A DNA stretch of 64,000 nt, from NCBI GenBank assembly GCA_028673005.1, contig CM054117.1:33204561-33268560 (forward strand). The letters are read 5' to 3'. This DNA is from Tanypteryx hageni (lineage: Eukaryota > Arthropoda > Insecta > Odonata > Petaluridae). The notes under the pieces were generated by a model, which saw only the letters and a program-made list of their open reading frames with translations, made no database searches and was not told where the DNA came from. Below, in pieces: positions 10,495 to 24,537 of this stretch. Made by a program: the position numbers and the translations under genes. How positions within the stretch are numbered: position 1 is the stretch's first letter; the number at the start of each line of letters is the position of its first letter.

Positions 10495-10648
10495 TAAGGG
10501 TCACACATAAATTATGTCACACAATATGGGAGAGGAGAGGGTTTGAAATGTTGTGACGTATTGTGTGAGACAGATTTAAACTTGCTTGATGAGGGGGTGG
10601 CTAAATTATTCAATTTTTTGCATGATATAATTTATGGATGATCCTTTA
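10495..10648. mobile_element. Small MITE with imperfect terminal inverted repeats
   Basis: The left end AAGGGTCACACATAAATTAT and the right end (minus strand AAAGGATCATCCATAAATTA) are imperfect inverted repeats of about 25 bp. The possible duplication is TTAA on the left versus TTTA on the right. A second internal pair reads GTCACACAATA and TATTGTGTGAG. The superfamily is uncertain. Confidence 0.55.
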
Positions 10649-12280
10649 TGTGTTTCTGCCTATTGCTGTAGTTGTATTAAATGATCTTTAAATTTGTTAT
10701 ATGTATTTTGGTTGAAGGTAGTAGAAGTGTTGAGGAAATCCAATGACAATTAGGACAGTTTGAGAAAATGATAGTCTCTGCAAATTGTTTGTCTCTTGTC
10801 TAGAATTTTAAAATTTTCTATTTGTAGGAGTTGATTACTTTTTCCATTCAATTTTCATTGTGGTAGTTATTTAATAAAATTACTAATTGTAGGTTTATCC
10901 ATATGAAATTCATTATTGGATGCAAAAAAAACTAAAAAATTTCACTAAATGGTGTAAATTATTTACTTTTTTCATAACCTGAAGTTATTTTAGTTTTATA
11001 ATGGCCGTAAACATACTTTTTAATGCATTAAAAATTCATATTTTGCCAAAATGTTGTGATGGGTGTATTTTCTTTTTGTGATAGCTTTTATTAAACTTGA
11101 ACAGAATTAGCCAGCATATTATACTGAAGGTCTTTCAAAAGATTTGTATTAATTTTTAATTAGTTGAAAACTTATATTATAAAATTATTTAATACAGTAT
11201 TGAACCTATTTTCAAATAAATATTTTGAGTAGTCTAATTAATGTGATATATAAAGTAATTTATATGATTTTAATATTATTTTTCTTATTAATAAACAACA
11301 TTCTCCAATACCAAGAAAATATACCAATGCTTTCATAAAGTTGCTAACTTTTACAAGGAATTTTGAGCCAAGGTAGTTTATCTCCATCATATTTTGTGCA
11401 TTATTTTTGGATAGAACTTCTGTTAGTAATTAACAACTGTTTGATTGAATTATTTTACCATAAATATGTATGTTATTCAAATTGAAAATTTATTTTGTGA
11501 GATTTACATGCAAGGAACATTTAACAAATATAATATTGAATATTCAGTGAAACATACTTCAAAAGTCATATTTCTTCACGAATTAGATACATAAAATCAA
11601 CTGCATACGTAAGGAAAAATAAATAAATATTTAAAAGAATGATTTACATTTTAATGCTTAGTTATGATTATTACAAAAAATCAATTTGCAATTGATTTTT
11701 ATGATTTCATATGCACATATAGAAATCTCTCGAACTTTGTTCCTAAATTATAACATATATTTCAAACTCTCGAGTAACAAAGCCCATTCTTTGGTCAATG
11801 GTTTTCATACAAAAAAACTCTCACATTTAGATTGTTAGTGGAATTTCAGCATTGTCAGTTAAATCATAACACACATATTTCCAGAACTTGTTACATGCAA
11901 TAGAAATTGTTGTCTGAAAATCTTTCATTAGACTCCATTAATTTCTATTTGTTTTTTTCAGCATAAAAGTTATTGAAAATATTAGGATATTTTTATTTGA
12001 AAATAAGCAAGGCCTTGTATACTGGCCCATTCATTTATCGATTTTGATGAAGATATGCATATTTAGATATTCTTTCCAAAATTTATCTCATATTACTAGA
12101 TCATTATATTTTCATATTAAACATGCATAAAATGAAATGTGTTGAGTTTTCTATATATCTGAAGAGAATTTCCACACTTAAATAAAATGACTAAGTCACT
12201 TTTTAATACCAAGAGTTAACTATGCTATCTGCATAACAAGACTCGTATCTTAGGTGTCTGTGTGCCACAGATTTTTTTCA

Positions 12281-12450
12281 TTAGTAGAGACGAATCTGGG
12301 CTGATGAGCGGACAACCCCTTGTGTGTTAACTGCCACACATGTATAGGTGCCTACGTCTGTCTTCCTTAGGTCAACTATTTGTACCCATGATGTTGTCAT
12401 AAATGGCTCTGGTCCACCTCGAACTTGAACTGCTACATAAAGGTCATCAC
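12281..12450 (-). CDS. IGFBP-rP1: IGFBP-rP1-like exon 4: C-terminal half of the Ig domain and stop
   Basis: Acceptor TTATTTAACAG next to 12450, phase 1 in. It encodes (S)DDLYVAVQVRGGPEPF..., then the Ig F-strand signature RKTDVGTYTCVAVNTQG and VVRSSAQIRLY, with stop TAA at 12281-12283. The D.G.Y.C pattern is the classic I-set motif. Confidence 0.92.
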
Positions 12451-15400
12451 CTGTTAAATAAATAATGAATATTATTAAAATTAATGTTACATTTGAAAAA
12501 ATAATTAATCATCAATAATAATAAACTTGATAATTTTAATGTATTCTTCAGCTTAAGCTAAATATGACAAATAAAATTTCATGTATACTCCCTTATAAAT
12601 AATGCAAATTTCTGAAATCATGTGAATTTATGGATTCGAAGTTGTAAGCTATAACATGAGATGGACAAAAATGAGGTAGCTCTTGATATGCTCTTCATGG
12701 TACAGTGATTATATGGAACTGAAAATTGTAATGTTTACATGGAGAATCTGATGATCTCTTTTGTATTAGAAAAAAATGTCTTTCTCCGCCTTTAAAATAT
12801 CACCAAACCAACAAATATTTTGGACATACATAAATTGTTTTTATAATTCACAGATTTGGTTGCAGCAAGACATAGCATGTATTATTTCCAAATTGTTTCT
12901 TACACATTTCATAATTTAATGAATTAGTTTTATTTGAAAAGTGTGCATGTCTTTATCAAACTACAGTCAGACCCTGATTTAGTGCCACCATTTGCCCATC
13001 ACTGACATTAGTGCTAAAGTGGGGATGGTGGTAAATTGAGGCAGGGGTGGCACTAAATTTCGGTTTGACTGTATATACCATAATACTACATCTAATGTAA
13101 GAATTGCAGTATACATACAAAAAAAATAAGGAATTCAGTTTTAAATAATAATTATCTATCCTCAAAAAATTTTGTATTTAACATTTTTATTAAAGTCACA
13201 ATAGCTGATTAGTTTTTGGTAAAAATCGGTCAACCGGAAATGGGTGTTTACTCTTGTCACATCCGTTATTTTGAAATATTTGCTTTAACATTTGCTAAAT
13301 GTAAAAATATTGGGAATAAACGTTGTAGGAAATTTAATTTTCTACAACCTTTGTTTGAAACATTTTCCCATATGATGCACTGTTTAAAAGATATAGTTAT
13401 AGCTGCCACCACCATGCCATCTGCTGACGACTATTGTTAATATTTGATGCTTAGTTACATCTTAGTAATGCTCCTTTTTCTTTTCTTAATTGCTGGAGCT
13501 TTGTGGCTATATCCAATATCTAGAATTTTCTCGCAGTTTCTTAAAATATTTATGATTATGTAACCCATTCGGAATTTTTAGAAATATTACAGATATGGAG
13601 AAAGTCATGTAGTGGCCACATCAGATTTTTTAAGATGGTTTTGGATTAGATTCCTCCAATTCTCTGTGATTTTTATAAACTTCTGCTAAATGCCAGCAAT
13701 GACAAAACAGTTCAAAATGATGTGTGTATCAGACAATATTGCGTTATTGAATTTCTTTCTGGGGAACATGTTCCACCGATAGAGATTCACAATTGCTTTA
13801 AAAAATGTTTTTAGTGATACGTGTACATGAAAACACAGTGAGATGTTGGGTAGACCACCTTAGAGAAGAGGTGCCCAGATATTTTGTCCAAAGACTTTTC
13901 GTCCAAACATTGTCCAATAGGCATTTTGTCCAGATTGCATTAAGTCCATCTGTTTATTAGTCCAGTGATATTTCATTCTATCTACTTTGGTCCAAGACTT
14001 GGTTTGTTCACTAAATATAATTGTACAAAGCTTTTCCGTCCCATAAAAAACACAATAGGAGGATTTTTATATATAAGATTTTATTACCAAAAGAATTAAT
14101 GTCCAATCAATCTATTAATCCTCCATATTTTCCTTGTCAAAAGAATTAATGTTCAATCTACTCATCTTCTATAATCTTTTGCGGACCCTTTTTTCATAAA
14201 AATGATATTGCACAAAAATAAAGGGTAGTTTATTCTTAGCGATTTTTAGAAAAATTTTATTTACTCAAAAATGACTCCATAGAATTTGATTAAAATCAAT
14301 CCGATTGTAGAGACTGATGTCACAAATAATACTACTTAAGCCATATATATCTAAAAATGACTATGTGGCATTACAATGTATGCTAAGCTACCTTACCTAA
14401 GCCCTAAGCGATCCACTTGCTACAGCCTAAACGGTTAAACTAAATCATATGATATCTCATATTTGAAGATAATTTCATTCATAATAGACTCTCAGAAGAG
14501 ATTAACAATATTGCACAACAATTAAGGGTACTTTACTCTTGGATATTTTGAAACTAAATTCGTTTTACTCAAAAATGATAAGGATTTTGATTAAAATCCA
14601 TCCAATTGTACAGCCTGATGTCACAAATAATACTAACTAAGCCATATGTCCCAAAATAATTAATAAATATCGACCAGTGGCATTCAAATATATATACTTT
14701 GATTTATAAACATTTTTCTTTTATAAGCATACACAGCCGACCAAACGTATATATGTGTGTACTAGTAGTTGGTGCTTGCATTCTGCAAGCATATCATCTC
14801 AACATAAAATAACATTAATTTTTCATATTTCATCATTACAAATATTTTTTTTAATCTAAATATTTCACCTCCGGAGTGATTTTCGTTTTTCCCTTATGAA
14901 AAATAATAGATTAAAACAATCCCAAAATTTTGCAATTTTTAAAATTTTATACTTTCTCCATTATGAGGTGCTAATTCTACACGTTTCTGCCAAATTTAAA
15001 AGTTGTAGTACTTCTAGAAGTGAAATTATATTTTTCCAATTGTTTAAAATTTAAACATTTTTAACGGCCGCCGCAATATGTTTATGGTGAGATTCAAATG
15101 TTTATTTGTGCAAATGCACTACTCTGTACATAACTTGAAAATTTCAGCTTCCTAGCTCATCCCGTAATTTCTAAAGTTATCTATTTGTTTAAACTTTAAG
15201 AATTTTTAACTGCCAAACAAATAAAAATATCAAAATTTGTATAATCCCTATTTCGTTTTTTTATGAATTCTACTTATTAGTAAAAATTCAACTCCGTAGC
15301 ACATGCGGAAATACATAAACCTTGAAAATTTGTTTAAACAATTGTGAATTTTTAGTGGCCGCATTGTTGCACTTTTTCATGATTTTCGTTTTTTCTAGTT

Positions 15401-18400
15401 GGTTTTGCACAAAATCCTATCTATGAAAAAAATTTCGAATCTCCAACTCATGTAGAAGTGCCTAAACATTAGTATCCTCCTCCTCCTCTGTAAGAAACGT
15501 CTATATAGAATGATATGAGAAAGTTTGTGAAATGTATATTGTGCCATTTATTTATATTTTTGTGCATTCCATATTGTCAGAGAAAATATTATATACTTTA
15601 ATTCAGATGCGTTAGGCCTGATTAATTTATAACACAATCTTTTTTTAGTTTTTCACCAGTTATTCTTACATCGATAGCTTCATAATTTTTATATGAAAGG
15701 AAAATAAATGTACATATCACATCATATGTCAAAACTTACTTGGGAGGTGCTTTCCAAATGTGGAGTATCTGTCATTCTCACTCTGGAATTCCCAATGAAT
15801 ATCTGGGATAGGAAATCCTTTGACTTCACAACTCAGTGCTATAGGCTGACCAATACTCCCCAAAGCATCATCAGGGCCCGAAGTTATGATTGGAACTATT
15901 TAGAAGAAAAATTTGAAGTCTTAACAGGTAAATATTAAAGTATAATATAATAGAGTGGTACTATTTATGAAAAAACATTTGTATTACAATAAACAAATAA
16001 AAATAAGATAAAAACACTAAATTAAACGAATTTCAATTAAGTTAAATTTTGAGGTTAAATGCATTTTTGGAATAGCATAATTATGAGAAAAAGGCAAAAA
16101 TTAATGGCATTAGTTAAATTGTTATAGTATCCATAGACATTTTTGTGTAAAACTTAATAAATGTTATTTTTGTCTTTTGCTTCAAACTAAGTCGTAGTTT
16201 CTTTTGCATTATATTCTTAAATAGTAATGTAATTATTAAGTACCAATAATCCTACATAATAGATAACATTTAAAAAATCAAATTAACATTTTTTCTATCC
16301 TTATTTCTTTAGTGAAGTAGCATTGCATATTCTTAGCATTTTTATGCTGGTTTTCAAATGAAACAGCCTTACGTAATGGTCCTGTATGTGTGTTTCCCCT
16401 ACTAACAATAACTTTGCATCAATGGACTGATTTTCATGAAACTTGGAATGAGGCTCGTGCTGCCAGGGCCCACCTCTGGGCTATATTTTATTTGGAAAAG
16501 ATTTAAGTTCCGGGTTCGATTCCAGGAATGTTTTTCCCTATTTGTTTTACATAGGAAGTCTCAAATCCATCATGCAGAGATGTTTTCTTTAATAGTTTAA
16601 AATATCTTTAAATTGTGATATCAGAGCGAGGTTTGTATGTTCTGTTCTAAGAGGAAAAGAATGTAGATTCTACTTCTTACCGGAAAATGTGTAGGCCCCC
16701 CTGCCAAAACAAAATTGAAATCCCGGAAAAAAATTTAAGGGCCTCAAAAAAAAATATGAGTCCGCTTCGGCCATGGGCCCCCCTGCCGCGCAATACATGC
16801 AAAATATGTAAGAAAGACATTTTGATATTGCTTTTAGTATGTTAAACCTGATAGTGCTTTATTATTTTGTCTTCCAATGTTTCTCTATCATTGATAAACT
16901 ATGAATTAGAAGTGGTATTTATGGTATGAGAATTCTTTGAAATGACTAACACATACTGAAACATTTCCTGTCAATATAAGTAATCAATTCGGGACGTCAA
17001 CTTTAGGAAACCAGCCTGCATTAGTCCTGGTTTGGATTTCTTGTTTCTTAAAAGAAAGAATTGCTTGTGTGATCACTTCGTCTGTGCATCTGTGGACAAT
17101 GAACTTTTTATTTTTAGAGATATGTGGAAAATTCTTTTTGTATCAGATAGCTCTTATGAATCCATGAAGTTTTCACAGATTGAACTTACACAGTAGTTCA
17201 AAGATTTTCCATTAGATGGCTTCAAACTCAGAAAATTCAAAACATTGAAATGGTATTGCAGCCAAACTACTGGGAATATTAGGAAATTCTTTTTGAATTA
17301 GGTATCTCTAATCAATATATGAATTTTCCACCTATTGGGTTTTCCAAGTAGTCCATAGATTTTCCACTAAATGGTTTTAATATTTAAAAATTCAAAATTT
17401 TGAAGTGTTATTTGATCCAAACTGCTAAGCTATCCACCTGAAAAATTATAAAATGATCATCCTCGAATATTTTAATGTCTGACTTCATAACTGCAATCGC
17501 TTGTCATTTCATTAAACAAGCCAATAGAATATTGTAAGGGATGACAATTGCTGCCAGCTGACAACCAGCAAAATGACTCAGCATACCATTACGGAAACAT
17601 GCAACTAGGTAAAATCAACATGCAGAGATCATGGCAGATTTAGCTGTGAAGGCATTTGGCATTTAGGATATATGAAATAAGCAGTGACTGTTTCAAAAAT
17701 TACTTAAAGCACAAAAAGAATGCATGCTTAGGTATTTTATGAGAAGGAAGACTATAAATACAGTGAAAGTGGTTTTATGTGAGTTTAAAGGAAGTCAACT
17801 TATTAACAATTTCACATAGAGTTAAATTTTATTAAATTCCCTTATGGATGTACCATATGTCCATATAGGCATTTGTTTTACAGGGTGTTTAGTAAATCAT
17901 AAAATGAATTAAATAACTATCTTATATGTCACAGAGTAAAATACTAACAATGTATAAAGAGCAGAAAAGCTTGGTTCAAGTTTTGTTTGGATATTAATGA
18001 AACTTTTTTTACTTCCTGGAATTACGAGGCTATATTAAATATTTTGGTAGGCATGATTTTATTGCCTTGAACAGAAAATACATTCATTGATTGCAGTAAA
18101 GAATGTGTTTAACATAATGATGCACCAAATTGAATGAAAGAATCACTGAACAGAACATTTACTCAAGTATTCTGGAGTGTTTTCTGGAAGTATTGGAATA
18201 TTAAAGTTCATCAAAGATGTTTACCTTACTAAGTACTGGTTAGAGGTATTTTGGCACCTCAGCCATGGATAGATTTCAGCATGCTCTTTAATAAAGAAAA
18301 CTTTTATAAAAACATTTTATGATGGAAAGTGCAGGTCATAGATTCATATTCAAACGGGCATATGGGAATAACTAGAAATCAGGAAGAAAATTCTGCCATA

Positions 18401-20143
18401 TCCATGTGTCTGTTTACTTTATATAACATATGTTTGGACAAAATATGCTATCACTAGTATATTGCCCATCAAAAATGGGGTTCAAATTAATAAAAAGAAG
18501 AATTTAAAATTTTAACTGATAGTAAATTACTTTAACTATCACCAATTATATTGAATTTATATATTGTCACAGTCAGTTGCCAAGATAAACAAATTTTGTG
18601 GTAGGGGAGGGGAAGAGGGGAGATTATTGCCTTGGGACAATAATATGAGCTCAAGTTTCGACAATTATATTTTTGTCAAGGCAGTTATCATTAAAATGGG
18701 AATATTTCCCCAAAATAAATGAATTAAAAGTTTAATATGAGCGATTTTGAGCTGTAGGCAGAAAAAGATGAATAGAATAAGAAACTTTATTAATTAAAAA
18801 AAATATATTTCAAATCAGATGATCGTAGGTCAGTTTTTTTCTAATTTTAATTTCCAAAAGAATAAAAGCCTGCATGTCGAAAAGTCTATTTTTACAAGTT
18901 ACCTTATGAAGAATAGAAATAATCCCCTGGAATTGAACCCAGATTGTTTTTCCAAATATGTTTCCATCAATCACTTTTCATATGTGAATCAAGCAAATTT
19001 AGATTTTCTATTTTGATTCTTTATCAATTTTTTTAGAGCGTGACCACCCAACCAGCACTTGTGTTTTATAGAGATAGATTTGGTTTTCTGAAATTGTTTT
19101 ATTATCAATAGATAAATATTCATTTTTAAATCTTTAGTTTTTAGTCGTTAATGTCATCTCTCAATTGTCTCAAATGTCAATACTTGGAATACAATATCAG
19201 TAAACTAATATATTTGCTAATAAATGCTCTTTTCCAAGAATTACCATACCTTTTGGCTCTATTTTATACATGAAATGTACAACAATAAACTCCAAAACAA
19301 TGATTTATAAAATCGATGGATGCACCCTTGACGTGGTGGAATTCCATATTCAGGAAAATGAATCAAATGTTTAGTAAAGAATCCACTTTATTAAAGTGAA
19401 TCTACTTTATTAAAGTGAATTCTTTACTAAACATTTTATTCATTTTCCTGAATGATTTATAAGTTTGTGTGGTTGATTTTGTTTCTAGAAACTAGGGTGC
19501 ATTTTAGTCAAGCAAATAACTCACCTGTGTGGCATGGTCCCATATGTTTCAAGAATAAAGAATTTGGATTTGGAAGTTTAGCTGCTTCCACAGTCATGTG
19601 ACATTTTGTTTCATATGTATGATTATTGGAGGCGCATACTTCCCCCGGTTGCTTGCAAGAGCAGAGGGCCTCAGGTTCATCCTAGTGGAATTTAAGGAAA
19701 TTGCATCAAGATATTGTGTAACTAAGTTTTAAATCATGAATTAGATCCATATTTGTTAGCAGAATCATTAACAATTTCAAGCACTGTTCTGTAAATAAAT
19801 GTATCATTAAATAAATCACTAATAAATAAATGTGTTATCTTTATTTTATTATTATAGTAGTGCAATTGCCCGTCAAATATGATGGGTATGCATGAATTAA
19901 GCATTAAGTTCAAATTTAAATCAAAATTAATTAAACCAACTTTTATAGGTACTAAAAAGTAAGCATTAAACATAAAATTCACAGAATTGAGTGTTTCAGA
20001 GAGTAAAAATAGTTTTGGCAAATAGAAATTATATTACAAAGAAATACATTATGTTATACAATTCTTATATGCCCAAAATTATTTTTAATTTATGGAACAT
20101 TCATCTTTCTCTCTCCCTCTCTGTCCCTCTCCTCTCTTTCTTA

Positions 20144-20174
<31 letters not shown>

Positions 20175-23100
20175 TAAAGCATTCAAAGCATGCATCCATT
20201 ACACATCAAGTATAAGGATTAATGCCAACAATACAATCTCGAGGTTTGACGATGACATTCAGCAAGGCAACATATCATTAAAAAACTTAAAATTTTCAAA
20301 TAAATATGATTTAAACATAGAACTTGAGCGATTTTGTATCGTAGGTAAAATGTGACGATAAGAATAAAAAACGTTATTTATTTTTCTATAAAACAGTTCA
20401 GCTCCAAATATTGTAGGTCAATTCTTTCCAATTTTAATTTGCAGAAGAGTAAAAGTCTGTAAGCTGAAAAATCGATTTTTATGTTCTATCTTATGGGAAA
20501 TGGAACCTCCCTGCCACAAAAAATCAAAATTCTGGTCCCGAGGTGCACATCCTCATGATCCCATTGGTAAGTATACCAAGTTTTAAGTCTCTTTATATCT
20601 TGATTTTTGAGATATGTTGTCCACACACACACACATTGCCTTTTATTAATATCTATAGATTGAAGAATTGAATATTCTTTGTCAAACTTGTAAAAATTAA
20701 ATTATGTATATTTTCAACTCAATTATTGAAAATAATTGATAGAGACAGTTAATAATATAGATGAATGCATGTATCTGTATCAAATGCTCTTCAATATTAA
20801 AAGCATTGTTTTTTATTACTTAAGAGCCAGAGAAAGGTAATTTTTTGCCTACAGCAAAGTTTCAAGATTATGCCCTCTTTCCCAAATACACAACTTATAA
20901 TCTTATTCTGTATTTTGTAGGTCAGTGTTTCTCAAGTTAAGTTGAGTAGGATATGACGTTTATTTTATTAACGTGTATAACTTGTTTGATCCAGAACAGA
21001 GCTCTGAAACATGAAAATATGAGACAATGAATGGACAATTCATGAACATTTCATAGAGAGGGGGTTCACAGAAATTGTGAGGCTTCGTAGGAGGTCTGCA
21101 GCTCCAAAAAGGTTGATAAACACTGTTGTAGGTCACTTTAATTAAAACATTAAAATATTTTACATAAACTAATTACATTATTATTATATGAAAATTCATC
21201 AGTTGTCCTCACATTCCATACCTTTTGTGCTTTCATATTCAACGGAAAACAATTTAATTGTACAGCCATAATTTTGCTATAGAAGGTCTTAAATATATTT
21301 TATTTGTTTATTTTTTCAGTTCCCAAGTTGTGTAACCAAAAAATTGATAAATACGTGATGCAATGTCAATATTGGAATCAAATTCTGAGAATGAGCAGTT
21401 CTGCCATAGCTGACAGAGATCCAGAGGAGTAGCTAGTTTTTCATCTGGCAGTAAGTTACTGCTTGACATTTTTTATTTATGAATATCTTATTAATTAAAA
21501 GAATATTCTTATTTATGAATTTAATTAGTTCTGAAGCATTTTTTAGATTTCTTTTTAAGAAGTTACGCTTAAAGATTAAGCTGTCAATTCTGTGTACCCC
21601 CTAAATGAGTTGCACTCAAGGTAGGTGCTTTGCTAACCTTAAACTTGACCTGCCACTGATTCACTATATTAAATAATTTTCGAAGTTAAATTCATCCTGT
21701 TATAAGGTCTAAAATTTTTTAATTTTCAAAATATTTTGAATAAGAAAATAGTTGCAGTAATTTCATGCATCATATTCAAGCATATCGCTTAATGTTAAAT
21801 TAATTTATTTCTTGATATATTCCATTCACATTGTTTATTAGTTAAATTATATCAATGTTGCATTAACAAAAAATGTTAATCCTTTGAAGATCTATTGTGA
21901 AATGGAAAATAATTAAGTATTGGATTTTTTAGGTGTTGTATATTTTGAAAGTTTTGTGAAATGTGTTACAAGTCAGTTTTAATTTTAAGTGCATTAAGTG
22001 ATATTTATATTCATTGTCAATGCCTGCCTAATCAGAAAAATCAATATTTATAAAAAGAAAAAAGTTTCAAAAATCCCAGCCTTGTCATTTAATAACAGAT
22101 GTATTAAAAATGTCAAATATTCCTGTTTTATTCTTATTAAGTTGACATATAACATCTAACTTTCAGAATAAATTATGTTAAAGCTGAAAAATAGAATTTG
22201 TGTAAATTCGATTTTTAATGAAGACATGAGATTCTTGAGAAATATTTTCAGTGTTTTTACAGTAGTACAGTTATACAGACGGCTCAAAGTTGAAAAAAAC
22301 ATCGTGTGAATATGTCCCAAATTTATGTGCAACATTTTAAGTGAGTCATTTGTGCACACGACCAGTGTCAACGGAAAACTTTCCTGCAGTTCAGCTTTTC
22401 AAGCTCATGGCTAAGCCAGAAATTCTTTTTCCTCACCAGATATAAAAACGCGCACTATATTTAAAGCATCACGTATTATGTGAAATCTGGTACCTGTCAC
22501 TCTGCAACACGTGTTAACACCCTAACGTTCCCTCCAACTGACTTCCTGTTTCTGTATACAACTCTCCCAAACACATTTTCCCTCTCGTTTGCTTGGCCTC
22601 GAATTTCTAATTGGGTCGAACTTACTAAACATTTTGGTTAGTAAGGTTTTTTTTGAGAATATTTGACTCTGAGACTCTCGCATGGAAGCGAGTGCGTCAA
22701 CAAAGAACACTTTCGATATCTGCAATTGTCACGTGTCTAAACAAATTGGCCCGTGGGAACATGAAATGAAGTGCGCGCAGATATATACCTCGTTGCTTAT
22801 TAATGTGGCAGAAAGATCAAGTTATATTAACTGGCAACGAGTCGATAGCTTTCGCTTTCCACTAGGCGCATCCAAAGCCCTTGTAGATCCTTCCGCTTAT
22901 ACTCTCAGATGTGCTAAAATTTTAAATATAATGCACGCCATTCAGATTACTGCGATTGTTCCTTCAAATCTTGTGCATTATGAGCAGACTGAATTCATTT
23001 TGTTGGAGATAAAGAACTAATACATTTAGCGCGTCTTTAAGCGAATGTAAATCAGAAACATTTTTCGACAAATGCTTATGAACGCAGTCGCATATCTTGG

Positions 23101-24459
23101 AGTATTTTTCACAAGACGTTGCTATCTATCATGTTTATATTAACGGATCGTAGTTGTCAGGCACTATCTAGCGGGGATTAGCAGACTATGGCCATCCCCG
23201 AATACCGTCTGAAAATCACAAAGCAAATAAAAATGTCTTTACTAAATATGAATCTCCATTATAGAGATAACTCTTCTTTGTCCACTTTGGTTGACCGCCT
23301 GGTTTTAATCCTTGAAAGGTTTTTAATGTAGTCTCCATTGATAACTTGTTAAATTTTCCTATTACTATTGTATTTTTTTACACCGCTTAAGCCGATTAAC
23401 AGCGCCGCAATGAATTTGTTTACCTTAATCTGGCTTGAATGTGTTCAGAATTTCTTAAAACCATAATCACTATCTCACACTGACGTAAGAGTTGGTGCCT
23501 GAAAACGTAATAACCGAATGATTATTATTTTTAGGCAAATTTTCGAAAGTTTCATTTAATTAACTAACTTTAATATTCCAAATAAAAATTGAATTCTATG
23601 CACTTGAAACCCCAGCGATTCTCGCTTGAACAACCTAGTTCCCACTGCGCGCGAATCGAAAGCAGGAAATAAAATAAACTAGTTTTTATTTTTCATTATT
23701 ATTACTCCTTATTTTACTGAATTAATTTACTTGCTAGCCTCAATTCTACCCCGCGGGGAACTCACGAAAAAATTGAGCTTTGCGATTTAATTTCCACCAC
23801 CATATTTGATCTTAATGTGACTCAGCGCTACAAATCTAAAGTGCAATCTATCAGGACTTTTGAAGATAATGAATTACATCCCGACAAAAAACCTTAGGAT
23901 TTGGTGTTGTTGGGTTCGCCAATTCCATCAAAGTTGTCTGCAGCATTAAAAACGTTTCAACTTTCTAATTTTCTATGAAGTATAAATCTGTCCCGTCCAA
24001 AGAAAATCCCCCTGCACAACTTATAATTTAAAATTGTAAATTTAGTGGCAGTTAGGCTTTATCTTTTTAACGGAGGAAAATTCAGCGAAGTTTTTTTATT
24101 TATAACAAATAATACATTAACCAGTATCAACTAGTAGCCCGTCGATAAATTGACTGGCTGGTTACATTAAATATTGTCTTGGTAGTAAGCCTTCTATCAC
24201 ATTACCAAGAAACTCAGCGACTGCAAGGTTTATTTCCTTCTACTAATATCCGCTAGGAGCGCCACCTTAACATCAACCGCTATAACTACGTCGAGCAGAA
24301 CTTAGGCGGTCACAACAAACCTCAATATCTCACCAACGGTGTGACCGATCACAATTTTATAATTTTTCCGTAAATCTGTCGGTTGAGACGTTTAATTTTA
24401 TGCGTCACAAGTTAAGGTGGCTGTTACCTTCGCTTTAAAAATCTCATTCTTTACGCTAT

Positions 24460-24537
<78 letters not shown>

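Larger units (their letters stand above)
8382..12280. other. Intergenic region between convergent prominin-like and IGFBP-rP1-like genes
   Basis: It contains the tRNA-like sequence at 9122-9193 and a small MITE at 10495-10648. The rest is AT-rich, with no open frame that resembles a protein and no further repeat pairing that I could find. TTTATT at 11992-11997 (AATAAA on the - strand) may be the polyadenylation signal of the minus-strand gene. Confidence 0.5.
12451..15739 (-). other. Intron 3 of the IGFBP-rP1-like gene
   Basis: 3.3 kb, non-coding. It contains the MITE at 12964-13071, repeat R1 at 13160-13655 and a diverged tandem pair at 14205-14700. At 13870-13990 there is a stretch of short repeated TTTTGTCCA/TTTCGTCCA motifs. 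I see no protein-coding content. Confidence 0.7.
15896..19524 (-). other. Intron 2 of the IGFBP-rP1-like gene
   Basis: 3.6 kb, AT-rich and non-coding. It holds a near-perfect palindrome at 19348-19453 and one member of a diverged repeat pair (18740-18940, partner 20328-20530). At 16440-16800 there is a G/C-richer stretch with two GGGCCC-containing blocks of unknown nature. No coding content seen. Confidence 0.7.

Noticed and set aside
16440..16560. tRNA-like GGGTTCGATTCC near 16515
   Set aside because: Only a B-box-like string; no matching acceptor, D or anticodon stems.
22682..23020. 112-codon + strand frame in intron 1
   Set aside because: Composition is plausible, but no motif, splice context or repeat relation supports it. 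It is also antisense to the host gene.
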